Part shown: piece after piece, positions 1 through 6,525 of the stretch
Position numbering within the stretch: the first letter of the stretch is position 1
Layout of the letters: every line of letters begins with the position of its first letter
Origin: Candidatus Poseidoniaceae archaeon
GTDB lineage: Archaea > Thermoplasmatota > Poseidoniia > Poseidoniales > Poseidoniaceae
Direction: 5' to 3'
DNA: 7,459 bases
Assembly: GCA_022452125.1 (NCBI GenBank)
Contig: JAKURJ010000079.1
Coordinates: forward strand, 1-7,459
Position numbers and translations under genes: made by a program
Notes under the pieces: generated by a model
Databases searched by the model: none
What the model was told of the DNA's origin: nothing
Seen by the model: the letters and a program-made list of their open reading frames with translations, nothing else

Positions 1-921
1 GTCCATGTTAACTGTAGAAATGCTGCTACACAATCTAGAGTTATGCAGAAGATTGTGCAGGATTTAGACCCAGGTCACCCTGACAGAGGCCTAGGCGTTG
101 GTGAATTACTAACGAGCTTGAGAAGAATGTTGCAAAGCAGCAATACACACCTAATCGTGATTCTAGACGAAGTAGATCACCTTCTGAGGCGCTCTGGCGA
201 CGATATAATCTACAAATTGATGCGAATAGACGAAGACAGAGAAGGCGTTGGTACACTTTCAACTATTTTGATCAGCCAAGAGCAGGTTCTGGACCTGCTA
301 GAAAATGCGGTTATCTCTAGAGTTGGACGCTCAAATCATGTTCGAATTCCTCCTTATGATGAGAAAGGCTTGATGAAAATCATCACACAGAGAACTGATT
401 TGGGCTTAGTAACCGGAACTTGCCCTGAAGAGATTCTCAACCTAATCGCACAAGCTGCTGCACCGTCTGGAGATGCCCGCCAAGCAATAGAATTGCTAGA
501 AGGTGCTGCAAAGCGTGCTGAAGCCTCAGGTCGCTCAATTATAGAATCAAAGGATGTTCAAAGAACAGTTGTAACTATGCCAACAAATGTTGATTCAATG
601 AATATCGAAAATCTACCTCCGCATGCAATGCTGGTCTTGCTAGGATTGTGCAGACGATTGAAGAAAGAAGAAAGCGTTACCAGTGGGGAAACTGAAAAAC
701 TCTACCACGTGGTTTGTGAAGAATATGACCAGGCTCCAAAAGGACACACTACTCTGTGGAAACATCTCAAGCGTTTGGCACAAGAAGACATAGTTGTAAC
801 CAAGACCGCAAAAGCCGATGTTGGCAGAGGAAGAACGCAGCACATATCGATGCCGCATATGCTTCCTAGCGATGTGGAAAGGCGCCTCGAAACACTGATT
901 CCTAGCCGGCTACGTCGCTGA
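1..921 (+). CDS. cdc6: Orc1/Cdc6 family replication initiator, 5'-truncated by window edge
   Basis: This is the C-terminal 306 residues of an archaeal Orc1/Cdc6, which binds replication origins and helps load the MCM helicase. The frame is open from base 1; the first ATG (43) is internal, because the residues before it (VNCRN...TQSRV) already match the family just after the Walker A region, which lies outside the window. Visible parts, numbered from base 1: Walker B with DEVD at 56-59; a sensor 1 strand ending LISQE (90-94), where the family usually has an Asn/Asp-type residue; an IPPYD motif near 117-121; sensor 2 GDARQA with Arg160; and a C-terminal winged helix from about residue 203 with a basic GRGR turn near 275-278. 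The stop is TGA at 919-921. Family assignment is firm; which Orc1 paralog it is cannot be told. An origin often lies upstream of such genes, which here is outside the window. Confidence 0.93.
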   Translation, partial: VHVNCRNAATQSRVMQKIVQDLDPGHPDRGLGVGELLTSLRRMLQSSNTHLIVILDEVDHLLRRSGDDIIYKLMRIDEDREGVGTLSTILISQEQVLDLLENAVISRVGRSNHVRIPPYDEKGLMKIITQRTDLGLVTGTCPEEILNLIAQAAAPSGDARQAIELLEGAAKRAEASGRSIIESKDVQRTVVTMPTNVDSMNIENLPPHAMLVLLGLCRRLKKEESVTSGETEKLYHVVCEEYDQAPKGHTTLWKHLKRLAQEDIVVTKTAKADVGRGRTQHISMPHMLPSDVERRLETLIPSRLRR

Positions 922-929
922 TTGACCAT

Positions 930-937
930 TTTATATC
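930..937 (+). promoter_or_regulatory. TATA box of the rps6e-aif2g-PIN operon
   Basis: TTTATATC lies 9 bp after the orc1/cdc6 stop and is the only clear TATA-like element before rps6e. The usual 25-nt spacing puts the transcription start near 958-962, which gives a leader of about 33 nt before the ATG at 994. Inferred from sequence only. Confidence 0.5.
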
Positions 938-993
938 GCACAAAGGGCCTAAATACCCGTCGCATGTCGGCAGGCTGCTCAAGAGTTGATAAC

Positions 994-1476
994 ATGGCAG
1001 ACACTACATTCGTCGCAGTGGTCAATGACACAAATCCAGACAACGGAGGACGCTCCTACAACCTAACAGTTAGTGGGAACAATCTATCCCAATTCCTAGG
1101 AAAGAAAATCGGTGATGTCGTCGATGGAATCTTCGTAGGAGAAGGAGACCAAACGCTTGCTGGTTACAAACTAGAGATCACTGGAGGCTCAGACAAGACT
1201 GGAACTCCAATGCGTTCGGACCTAGAAGGTGGAACACGACAATCTGTTCTAGTCACAGCATCAACTGGATTCAAGGGACACAACCTTGTTCACAAAGCAA
1301 AGGGTGGAGAAAAGAAGAGATTCCGTTACAAGCCTGATGGAATGCGCAAGCGACGCAATTTCCGTGGCAACACAAACACCCAAGACACAAGACAATTCAA
1401 CCTCAAAGTTGTAGAGGCTGCTAACAAGAGCCTTTCAGACATCCTCGGAGCAAGTGCAGAGGAGAGCAGCGAGTGA
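994..1476 (+). CDS. rps6e: Small ribosomal subunit protein S6e (eS6)
   Basis: This encodes a 160-residue S6e, an archaeal/eukaryotic component of the small ribosomal subunit. Recognisable family segments are the N-terminal strand with FVAVVND, LGKKIGDVVDG (about 36-46), GYKLEITGGSDKTGTPMR (about 57-74), the basic block around EKKRFRYKPDGMRKRRNFRGN and the final strand with NLKVVEA. The ATG at 994 (MADTTF) fits the family N-terminus. An in-frame ATG at 964 and a TTG at 922 would add residues that do not look like S6e, although 964 lies at leaderless distance from the TATA box. No strong ribosome binding site precedes 994; GAGTTGAT (983-990) is a weak match. The protein extends about 25 residues past the conserved core (SLSDILGASAEESSE), ending in an acidic tail. 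It is the first gene of an operon with aif2g, an order also known from other archaea. Confidence 0.95.
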   Translation: MADTTFVAVVNDTNPDNGGRSYNLTVSGNNLSQFLGKKIGDVVDGIFVGEGDQTLAGYKLEITGGSDKTGTPMRSDLEGGTRQSVLVTASTGFKGHNLVHKAKGGEKKRFRYKPDGMRKRRNFRGNTNTQDTRQFNLKVVEAANKSLSDILGASAEESSE

Positions 1477-1501
1477 AGCCGCGAGGCTGATCTGAGGTAC
1501 T

Positions 1502-1506
1502 GGAGG
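1502..1506 (+). promoter_or_regulatory. Ribosome binding site that decides the aif2g start
   Basis: GGAGG ends 10 nt before the ATG at 1517 but only 1 nt before the ATG at 1508, so it fits the 1517 start. A second weaker match, GAGGT at 1494-1498, could serve 1508. The two starts differ by three residues. Confidence 0.6.
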
Positions 1507-1516
1507 AATGGGAAGC

Positions 1517-2755
1517 ATGGCACGCAAGCTTCCCGCACAACCTGAAGTAAACATCGGACTAGTTGGTCACGTAGACCACGGAAAGACCACTCTAACTCAA
1601 GCACTATCAGGTGTTTGGACTGACACCCACTCTGAAGAAAGAAAGCGTGGAATCTCAATCAAACTAGGATATGCAGATACTGCATTCTACAAAACTGGTG
1701 ACGGTGAGTACTACGCAACTGGCAAGAGACCAAATGGTGGAAATGATGACGCTACTGAATTGCAGAGAGTTGTCTCATTCGTTGACGCACCAGGTCACGA
1801 GACTCTGATGGCGATTATGATCACCGGTGCTAGCATTATGGACGGAGCGATGCTAATGGTTGCTGCAAATGAGACATGCCCACAGCCGCAAACGAGAGAA
1901 CACCTGATGGCCTTGGAGATTGCAGGCATCGAAAACATCGTCATTGTTCAAAATAAAATCGATTTAGTAAGCCGTGAAAGAGCGATTGAATCTCACAATG
2001 AGATCAAAGAATTCCTCAAGGGAACAATAGCAGAAGACTCTCCGATTATTCCAGTTTCTGCTCATCACGATGTCAATCTAGACATTTTGATACAAGCAAT
2101 TGAAGCAACAATTCCAACTCCTGACCGTTCTAAGGACAAGAGAGCGATTATGCACGTAGCACGCTCTTTTGATATCAATAAGCCCGGAACTCGCCCTACG
2201 AAGCTACGCGGCGGTGTAATTGGTGGTAGCATTGTTGAAGGAGAGTTCAACATTGACGATGAAATTGTAATCGGTCCTGGAAGAAAGATTGAGAAGGGTA
2301 ACAAGGTTCACTACGAGCCAATTCAATCCAAGGTAATCAGCATGCAAGGAGGTGGACTAAATCTAGGAAACATGCATGCTGGAGGGCTTTGCGGTATGGC
2401 AACTCCCCTGGACCCAGCAATCACTACCGCTGACAATCTGTCAGGACAAGTCGTAGCTAAGGTTGGAGATTTGCCCGAAATTCGTGATTCTGTAGACATA
2501 TCCGTCAATCTAATGGAAAAAATGGTCGCCGGAGAAGGTGAGGATGCTTCTCCAATAATGCCATTGCGTTCAAATGAAATGCTAATGGTAAATGTGGCAA
2601 CTGCAACTAGCGTAGGCGTCGTTTCCAATGTCAAGAAAGGCAAAGCAAGTTTGGCACTTCGACTTCCGATTTGTGCAGATAGTGGACAAAGAATCTCTCT
2701 ATCTAGGCGTGTTGGTTCACGCTGGAGATTGATTGGGCACGGAACTATCGAGTGA
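1517..2755 (+). CDS. eif2g: Translation initiation factor aIF2 subunit gamma (GTPase)
   Basis: This encodes a 412-residue gamma subunit of aIF2, the GTP-binding core that carries initiator Met-tRNA to the ribosome. The G domain is complete: G1 GHVDHGKTT (17-25), switch 1 around RGISIKLGY (44-52), G3 DAPGHE (90-95), G4 NKID (146-149) and G5 SAH (181-183). Domains II and III follow (about 205-412) with the expected RSFDINKPGT and RGGVIGGSI segments and a C-terminal RWRLIGHGTIE. An unusual point is the loop between switch 1 and G3 (about residues 55-84), which holds the cysteine zinc knuckle in many archaeal homologues: here it contains no cysteine. The start at 1517 is chosen because of the GGAGG spacing and because MARK...QPEVN matches homologues; 1508 is the alternative. 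It lies 40 nt after rps6e and 5 nt before the PIN gene. Confidence 0.96.
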   Translation: MARKLPAQPEVNIGLVGHVDHGKTTLTQALSGVWTDTHSEERKRGISIKLGYADTAFYKTGDGEYYATGKRPNGGNDDATELQRVVSFVDAPGHETLMAIMITGASIMDGAMLMVAANETCPQPQTREHLMALEIAGIENIVIVQNKIDLVSRERAIESHNEIKEFLKGTIAEDSPIIPVSAHHDVNLDILIQAIEATIPTPDRSKDKRAIMHVARSFDINKPGTRPTKLRGGVIGGSIVEGEFNIDDEIVIGPGRKIEKGNKVHYEPIQSKVISMQGGGLNLGNMHAGGLCGMATPLDPAITTADNLSGQVVAKVGDLPEIRDSVDISVNLMEKMVAGEGEDASPIMPLRSNEMLMVNVATATSVGVVSNVKKGKASLALRLPICADSGQRISLSRRVGSRWRLIGHGTIE

Positions 2756-2760
2756 TTTCT

Positions 2761-3123
2761 ATGCCTCGAATTCTGATTGATGCCTGCGGCTGGGTCGCAG
2801 TCATTGAAGCTGGGATTAACATCGATTTGGAATTGCTGAAATGTTGTGGATACAAAGACCTAGCAATAATTCCGAATGTGATTTCTGAGTTGAAAGCACT
2901 GAACGATTCGAAATTAATGATCTCCATGTTAGAGGCAAAGGCAGAGATGTATGGTGTCCCAGAAGGTGCTGGGAAGCACACTGATGACCAATTGTTTGCT
3001 CTAGCAGTTGAAAATAAGTGGCCCGTTTTGACAGTTGATACTGACCTAAAAAGAAGACTATCTCAGTCAAATATTTCATGGGTCGAAGTAAGTGGAAGGT
3101 CGCACCTTAGACTAGTTGAATGA
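2761..3123 (+). CDS. PIN-domain protein, Fcf1/COG1412-like putative ribonuclease
   Basis: This is a 120-residue single PIN domain. Acidic residues lie where PIN nucleases hold metal: Asp7 (ILIDACGW), Glu43 (NVISEL), Asp75/Asp76 (KHTDDQ) and Asp93/Asp95 (TVDTDLK). The HTDDQ...ALA and LTVD.DLK motifs are typical of archaeal Fcf1-like proteins. A PIN gene directly after aif2g is a recurrent archaeal arrangement, and no antitoxin gene lies beside it. A role in RNA or rRNA processing is therefore more likely than a toxin role, but this is inference. The ATG at 2761 lies 5 nt after the aif2g stop. An in-frame GTG at 2752 overlaps that stop (GTGA) and would add three residues; either start implies translational coupling. 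The rpoE and rps24e genes that often follow in other archaea are absent. Confidence 0.85.
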   Translation: MPRILIDACGWVAVIEAGINIDLELLKCCGYKDLAIIPNVISELKALNDSKLMISMLEAKAEMYGVPEGAGKHTDDQLFALAVENKWPVLTVDTDLKRRLSQSNISWVEVSGRSHLRLVE

Positions 3124-3141
3124 ATAATGCCGGTGATTAAT

Positions 3142-3151
3142 TCATATACTC
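3142..3151 (+). promoter_or_regulatory. TATA box of the small winged-helix regulator gene
   Basis: TCATATACTC sits in the 47-bp gap after the PIN gene, with exactly 19 nt between it and the ATG at 3171. This places the transcription start at or next to the ATG, implying a leaderless mRNA. No ribosome binding site is visible. The same 10-mer with the same 19-nt spacing precedes the minus-strand AAA+ gene. Confidence 0.65.
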
Positions 3152-3170
3152 CAAGAATTACACTCGACCT

Positions 3171-3578
3171 ATGGCTGCAAATAATTCTGGTGCTGCACTA
3201 ACAGAGTCGGACAGAATTTTCAACGATTCAAAGGAAATGGTCGATTTGTTAGTCTCATTGGGTGCAGATATCAATACTGCAAAGACTCTGATGTGCCTTT
3301 ACGTACACGGGCCTTCCAAATCCAGCGAATTACAATCTAAATGCGACTTACGGCAACCAGACGTTTCAATTTCGATTAACAAATTGAAGAAAATGGAAGT
3401 TATTCGCATCATTTCTTCAGCGAGTAAAGGCAGAGGTAGGCCTTCACACATCTATGAACTAGCAATGCCGCTTAACGAGGCTCTAGTTCCATTCAGAAAA
3501 CAAGCAAAAGAAAGACTATCTATTCTTCAAAACCAATTATTGAGACTTGCCGAACTCGCAGACTCAGCTAGTGATTAG
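3171..3578 (+). CDS. Small winged-helix transcriptional regulator (TrmB/COG4738-like)
   Basis: This encodes a 135-residue predicted DNA-binding protein. It has a helix-turn-helix at about residues 37-78, with a recognition helix around LRQPDVSISINKLKKMEVI. A basic wing follows at about 86-97 (KGRGRPSHIYEL), then a long C-terminal helix (about 101-132) of the kind used for dimerisation. The QPDVS and GRGRP..Y motifs match small archaeal regulators related to TrmB/COG4738. There is no ligand-binding domain and there are only two cysteines (42 and 58). It has its own promoter and a start consistent with leaderless translation, so it is probably not part of the aif2g operon. Its TAG stop (3576-3578) overlaps the stop of the convergent DUF357 gene. 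The targets are unknown; the repeat-rich region at 6526-6624 is one candidate within the window. Confidence 0.8.
   Translation: MAANNSGAALTESDRIFNDSKEMVDLLVSLGADINTAKTLMCLYVHGPSKSSELQSKCDLRQPDVSISINKLKKMEVIRIISSASKGRGRPSHIYELAMPLNEALVPFRKQAKERLSILQNQLLRLAELADSASD
3496..3514 (-). terminator. T-rich stretch, possible terminator of the minus-strand operon
   Basis: Read on the minus strand this is CTTTCTTTTGCTTGTTTTC, about 60 nt past the DUF357 stop and inside the 3' end of the regulator gene. Archaeal termination uses U-rich tracts, and no gap exists between the convergent genes for a terminator, so this is a plausible site. It could also simply be codon composition (Lys/Gln codons on the other strand). 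Confidence 0.25.
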
Positions 3579-3868
3579 GGCAGTGTGAATAGTTCATCAT
3601 CACCATGCCCATCCAGTAGTCTCAATTTTACTCCAGCATCTATCCATGCATGTGCATAATTAATTGCACCAAAAGCGCGAACATAGTCACCTGTGTCCAT
3701 GAAGTGCTTTGCATCACTGGCATAATCATCAGCCATCCGTAGTAATACAGCAAGTTGTTGTGACTCTGGGCTTCCTTCTTTTGGAATAGGAGTTGCTTTC
3801 TCTCTAGCCATTTTGGTGAGATTCAAATAATGATTCAATCTCTCTTCTGTTACCTTATCGCTAACCAT
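3575..3868 (-). CDS. DUF357 family helical protein
   Basis: This encodes a 97-residue protein of the archaeal DUF357 family. The signature is in the second half: Y49..DAKHF (52-56), GDYVRAF (60-66), YAHAW (71-75) and DAGVKLRLL (77-85). The first half (EERLNHYLNLTKMA) is a predicted helix. The whole protein looks like a cytosolic helical bundle with no membrane segment or cysteine. The family's biochemical function is not established. The ATG directly follows the TGA of the propeller gene with no gap, and AGAGGTGA (3873-3880 on the minus strand) is a strong ribosome binding site inside that upstream gene, so translation is coupled. The TAA stop shares 3575-3577 with the end of the convergent regulator gene. 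Confidence 0.88.
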   Translation of the reverse strand: MVSDKVTEERLNHYLNLTKMAREKATPIPKEGSPESQQLAVLLRMADDYASDAKHFMDTGDYVRAFGAINYAHAWIDAGVKLRLLDGHGDDELFTLP

Positions 3869-4897
3869 TCATTCACCTCTTTGTCTTGCAAGTAAGCGAT
3901 TAACGTCAGATGTCCGGCCTAGGGATTCATACAAGTCAATGGCAAGGGAAATCCTACCTTCATCTTCAGCATCACAAGCCCTCTTGAAAATCCTGCGCCT
4001 TTCCTCCCAATCGCTTGCCACCTTGGCTTCAGCGACCATTTTTTGCATTTCTACTCTTCTCAATTGAGACAACTCAGGTGATTGCCACAATCTGACAAGT
4101 CCGTCTCTTTTCACTGTAGCCATCGTATCTGCTGCAAGGCCTATCAGGAAGTCACCTAACTCTGAATTTGTAGATTTGATTGCAACATCCTCAGTCATGC
4201 AATGAATCCCTCCTTCGATCGATAGAACCCACCATCCATCTCCTGCTCTATGAGCTGAAAGCGGTTCAAGAGAGCGTGTGTCTATTGTTTCTAGGCTATC
4301 CCAGCCGTAAGGGTGAGGCGAACCCTCCCACAGCATTCCATCGGCTGATTGGAGCAATATTTTCCCTCCAGACATACGGCTAACCCAGGACCATACTCTG
4401 TCTTCCAGAAGGCGTTGAGAATCCTCATTCGCTAGCCTTGCACATCGTAATTTACCATCTTCATCTTGCCACATAAGGTGCTCTCGGTCAAACCAGCCAA
4501 TCAATCTGCGAACTCCGCCTACGTCTAGACGTTTCAAACCGCGACCTTCTTGATTGAACACATGCAATTGTCCTTTTCTGCAGGATAGAACCCAACCGCC
4601 TCCAGGGCGGGATAAGATATCACTGAATCCACCAGTGGTCGATCTTCCTTCACCGATTTGAGTTCCGTCACTAACTCTAAGCAAATGGAATCCATGGCCG
4701 CATAGTGCGCCGATTTTTCCTGAATCATGTGCAGCTGAATGAACTCGGAATGGTAATGAGCGCTTCCATCTTTGATTCGTCTCCTCATCTAACAGAACTA
4801 GTTCAAGTCCGCATGAGACCAATAGTTCATTTCCTACATTACATGCTGTAGAAATCAAATCAGGGGCTTGCCAAGACCTCGAAACAGACCAACTCAT
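3869..4897 (-). CDS. Beta-propeller-like protein with C-terminal helical tail
   Basis: This encodes a 342-residue protein that I do not recognise as a named family. About residues 5-275 are a series of short strands with WD40/PQQ-like blade patterns, such as LVLLDEETNQRWKRSL, HLLRVSDGTQIGEG, GQLHVFNQEGRGLKRL and GLVRLWQSPEL, so a beta-propeller is likely. The last 65 or so residues are helical and charged (VAEAKVASDWEERRRIF...AIDLYESLGRTSDVNRLL) and resemble a TPR-like helical hairpin. There is no signal peptide or membrane helix, so it should be cytosolic, with a scaffold role plausible. The start at 4897 is preferred over the ATG at 4921: GGAGG lies 7 nt upstream (4905-4909) and the ATG overlaps the AAA+ gene's stop as ATGA. 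It is the middle gene of the minus-strand operon. Confidence 0.75.
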   Translation of the reverse strand: MSWSVSRSWQAPDLISTACNVGNELLVSCGLELVLLDEETNQRWKRSLPFRVHSAAHDSGKIGALCGHGFHLLRVSDGTQIGEGRSTTGGFSDILSRPGGGWVLSCRKGQLHVFNQEGRGLKRLDVGGVRRLIGWFDREHLMWQDEDGKLRCARLANEDSQRLLEDRVWSWVSRMSGGKILLQSADGMLWEGSPHPYGWDSLETIDTRSLEPLSAHRAGDGWWVLSIEGGIHCMTEDVAIKSTNSELGDFLIGLAADTMATVKRDGLVRLWQSPELSQLRRVEMQKMVAEAKVASDWEERRRIFKRACDAEDEGRISLAIDLYESLGRTSDVNRLLARQRGE

Positions 4898-6468
4898 ACT
4901 ACCGCCTCCATCATTCCCCATGCAATTAATTGTGCTCTAGCATCATTTGTGAGTTTGAACATCCTGGTTCTTCCTTTTTGTTGGACCGAAAGTATTCCTG
5001 CTCTATAGAGCCGGTTACTCATCTGTGACATTCTGGGCCTACCTACATTCAATCTATCGCGTAAACGATTGTCAGAAGGAGAAAATTCTCTGCTCGAAGC
5101 TACCTCGACTAGAACCGCTTCACTCTTAGACAAATTTCTCAGAGTGTGGACATCCAACGGATTGCTTTCTTTGTGCCCTATGGTGGGCCTTCTCATAGCG
5201 GCCAATAATTCTGCTAGCCCTAATCCCTCTGGAACATTTAGAGCATCTAGTAATTGTGTGAAGAGACCCTCTACATCACCAACAGGTTGTGTAGCTTCCC
5301 CTGATGGTGCTTGTAATTCTGCGTAATCTTGGAAATCATCGGCCGGGAAATCTTCTAAGTCATCTTCCTTGACATTTTGATTCTCTTGAACAAGCATTGC
5401 TTTTGGACTATTTGAGATCCAAAGATGGTTCGCATCAACCCCTTCTGGCTCTCTTGTAGGCTTTTTAGCGGCATTCTTGTCAAATGGTGGTGCTTCTTGC
5501 TTGTTTACCCTATTCCTAGCAGCCAGAGACCTAAATGCACCCATAGGTAGCGGGAACGATTGTGGGGACGATTCTGCAACAATGAGCTCGGGTTCTTTGG
5601 CTAACTCTTCCAAATCAAGATCGAATACAGGCTCCGTATCTTCTTCTTCGTTATCTTCCTGTGTAAATTGTTCTTCTTCGAAAACAGTATGAGCGATTTC
5701 TGAAGTAGGTTCATCATACTTCATTTCCCTTGGGTTTGCCCTCTCTTCATCCACCATATCCCTCATCAAGCGCATTACCTTGGAAGGAGACCCTGATGTT
5801 TTATCAAAAACATACTCCAGTGCTAGCTGTGGCATTTCCCACGATATTTTTGACGCACTAGCAATTCTAGTCTGACACAATTCTTTGACCTGGCCGATAT
5901 CCAAAGGATGTATTACATCGTCATGGTCAAATCGATTAACTAGAGCAGTAGGCCATTGTGCCCGCTGTTCTGTTGATAATACGACTACAACTAATGCATT
6001 AAGTCTCTCAAGAGGCGCAGTTAATGTCGAAAGTACCTCTGAAAGATGCTTTCCATCTACATTAGAGAAATCCAAGGATATCAGAGGAATAGGGCCCTCG
6101 AAACTCTCTGTTTCACTGACAAGCCTTGACACCATTTCTTGTGTACTGGATGGCACATCGAAACCAATTAGAGAAACGAAGATTTCGTGGAGGATTTTGT
6201 GGGCATGTTCAGATGTTGGAAACATGTCTAAGTGGACGCTTTTACTCGTTTCTTCGGATACGCAACGCATCAATGAAGAGCGCCCAGAACCGTTCTCCCC
6301 AATTAGTAAAACCATTCTAGCAGTTCTAGCTTTCAAGAACCTTGTCCATCTTGCACTAATCTCATCACGGCCAATCAACATGTTCGATTGTCCTCTTTCC
6401 AAAGGCCTGGCTTTGAATGGGTTCTCCCTCAATGCAGGGATGCCCAAAATCGGCACATCTTCGCTCAT
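4894..6468 (-). CDS. Degenerate AAA+ ATPase with acidic linker and C-terminal winged helix
   Basis: This encodes a 524-residue protein. An Orc1/Cdc6- or STAND-like AAA+ domain spans about residues 15-243: NPF and a GRDE box (33-36), P-loop GENGSGRS (57-64) and Walker B-like LISLDFSN (130-136). Sensor 1-like VVLSTEQ spans 162-168, a possible arginine finger is Arg179, and sensor 2-like SGSPSKVMRLM spans 225-235. The P-loop Lys is replaced by Arg63, and the Walker B Glu by Phe134 after Asp133, so hydrolysis may be lost or altered. Residues about 250-420 are acidic and low in predicted structure (EEEQFTQEDNEEED near 264-277). A winged helix fills about 439-524 (basic GRPRMSQ and a KGRTRMF wing), suggesting DNA binding or a protein interface. 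It is the first gene of a three-gene operon. It is not a standard Cdc6, and its function is unknown. Confidence 0.78.
   Translation of the reverse strand: MSEDVPILGIPALRENPFKARPLERGQSNMLIGRDEISARWTRFLKARTARMVLLIGENGSGRSSLMRCVSEETSKSVHLDMFPTSEHAHKILHEIFVSLIGFDVPSSTQEMVSRLVSETESFEGPIPLISLDFSNVDGKHLSEVLSTLTAPLERLNALVVVVLSTEQRAQWPTALVNRFDHDDVIHPLDIGQVKELCQTRIASASKISWEMPQLALEYVFDKTSGSPSKVMRLMRDMVDEERANPREMKYDEPTSEIAHTVFEEEQFTQEDNEEEDTEPVFDLDLEELAKEPELIVAESSPQSFPLPMGAFRSLAARNRVNKQEAPPFDKNAAKKPTREPEGVDANHLWISNSPKAMLVQENQNVKEDDLEDFPADDFQDYAELQAPSGEATQPVGDVEGLFTQLLDALNVPEGLGLAELLAAMRRPTIGHKESNPLDVHTLRNLSKSEAVLVEVASSREFSPSDNRLRDRLNVGRPRMSQMSNRLYRAGILSVQQKGRTRMFKLTNDARAQLIAWGMMEAVV
4905..4909 (-). promoter_or_regulatory. 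Ribosome binding site of the propeller gene
   Basis: GGAGG on the minus strand lies inside the end of the AAA+ gene, 7 nt before the ATG at 4897. It selects this start over the in-frame ATG at 4921, which lies upstream of it. Confidence 0.7.
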
Positions 6469-6487
6469 GATAGCACTGGGATTTACT

Positions 6488-6497
6488 GAGTATATGA
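6488..6497 (-). promoter_or_regulatory. TATA box of the AAA+/propeller/DUF357 operon
   Basis: On the minus strand this reads TCATATACTC, preceded by a purine-rich TGAAACA stretch that could be a BRE. Exactly 19 nt separate it from the ATG at 6468, and there is no ribosome binding site, so the mRNA is probably leaderless. It is identical in sequence and spacing to the box at 3142-3151. Confidence 0.65.
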
Positions 6498-6525
6498 TGT
6501 TTCAGTTACAAGTTCGCTATTAGGG

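Noticed and set aside
922..993. Upstream starts (TTG at 922, ATG at 964) for S6e
   Set aside because: They add residues unlike S6e N-termini, and the TTG lies before the TATA box; the ATG at 994 matches the family.
702..1043. Minus-strand open frame across the orc1/cdc6 end and rps6e start
   Set aside because: It runs through two recognised plus-strand genes and the rps6e promoter, and its product resembles nothing known.
2761..3123. PIN protein as a VapC toxin
   Set aside because: No antitoxin-like gene is adjacent, and the position after aif2g and the HTDDQ motif fit Fcf1-like archaeal proteins better.
4898..4921. ATG at 4921 as start of the propeller gene
   Set aside because: It lies upstream of the GGAGG site, whereas the ATG at 4897 has ideal spacing and an ATGA overlap with the preceding stop.
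5885..6523. Long plus-strand open frame opposite the AAA+ gene
   Set aside because: Its translation is Ser/Thr-rich with no recognisable domain, and it lies fully antisense to a gene with clear AAA+ and winged-helix motifs and its own promoter.
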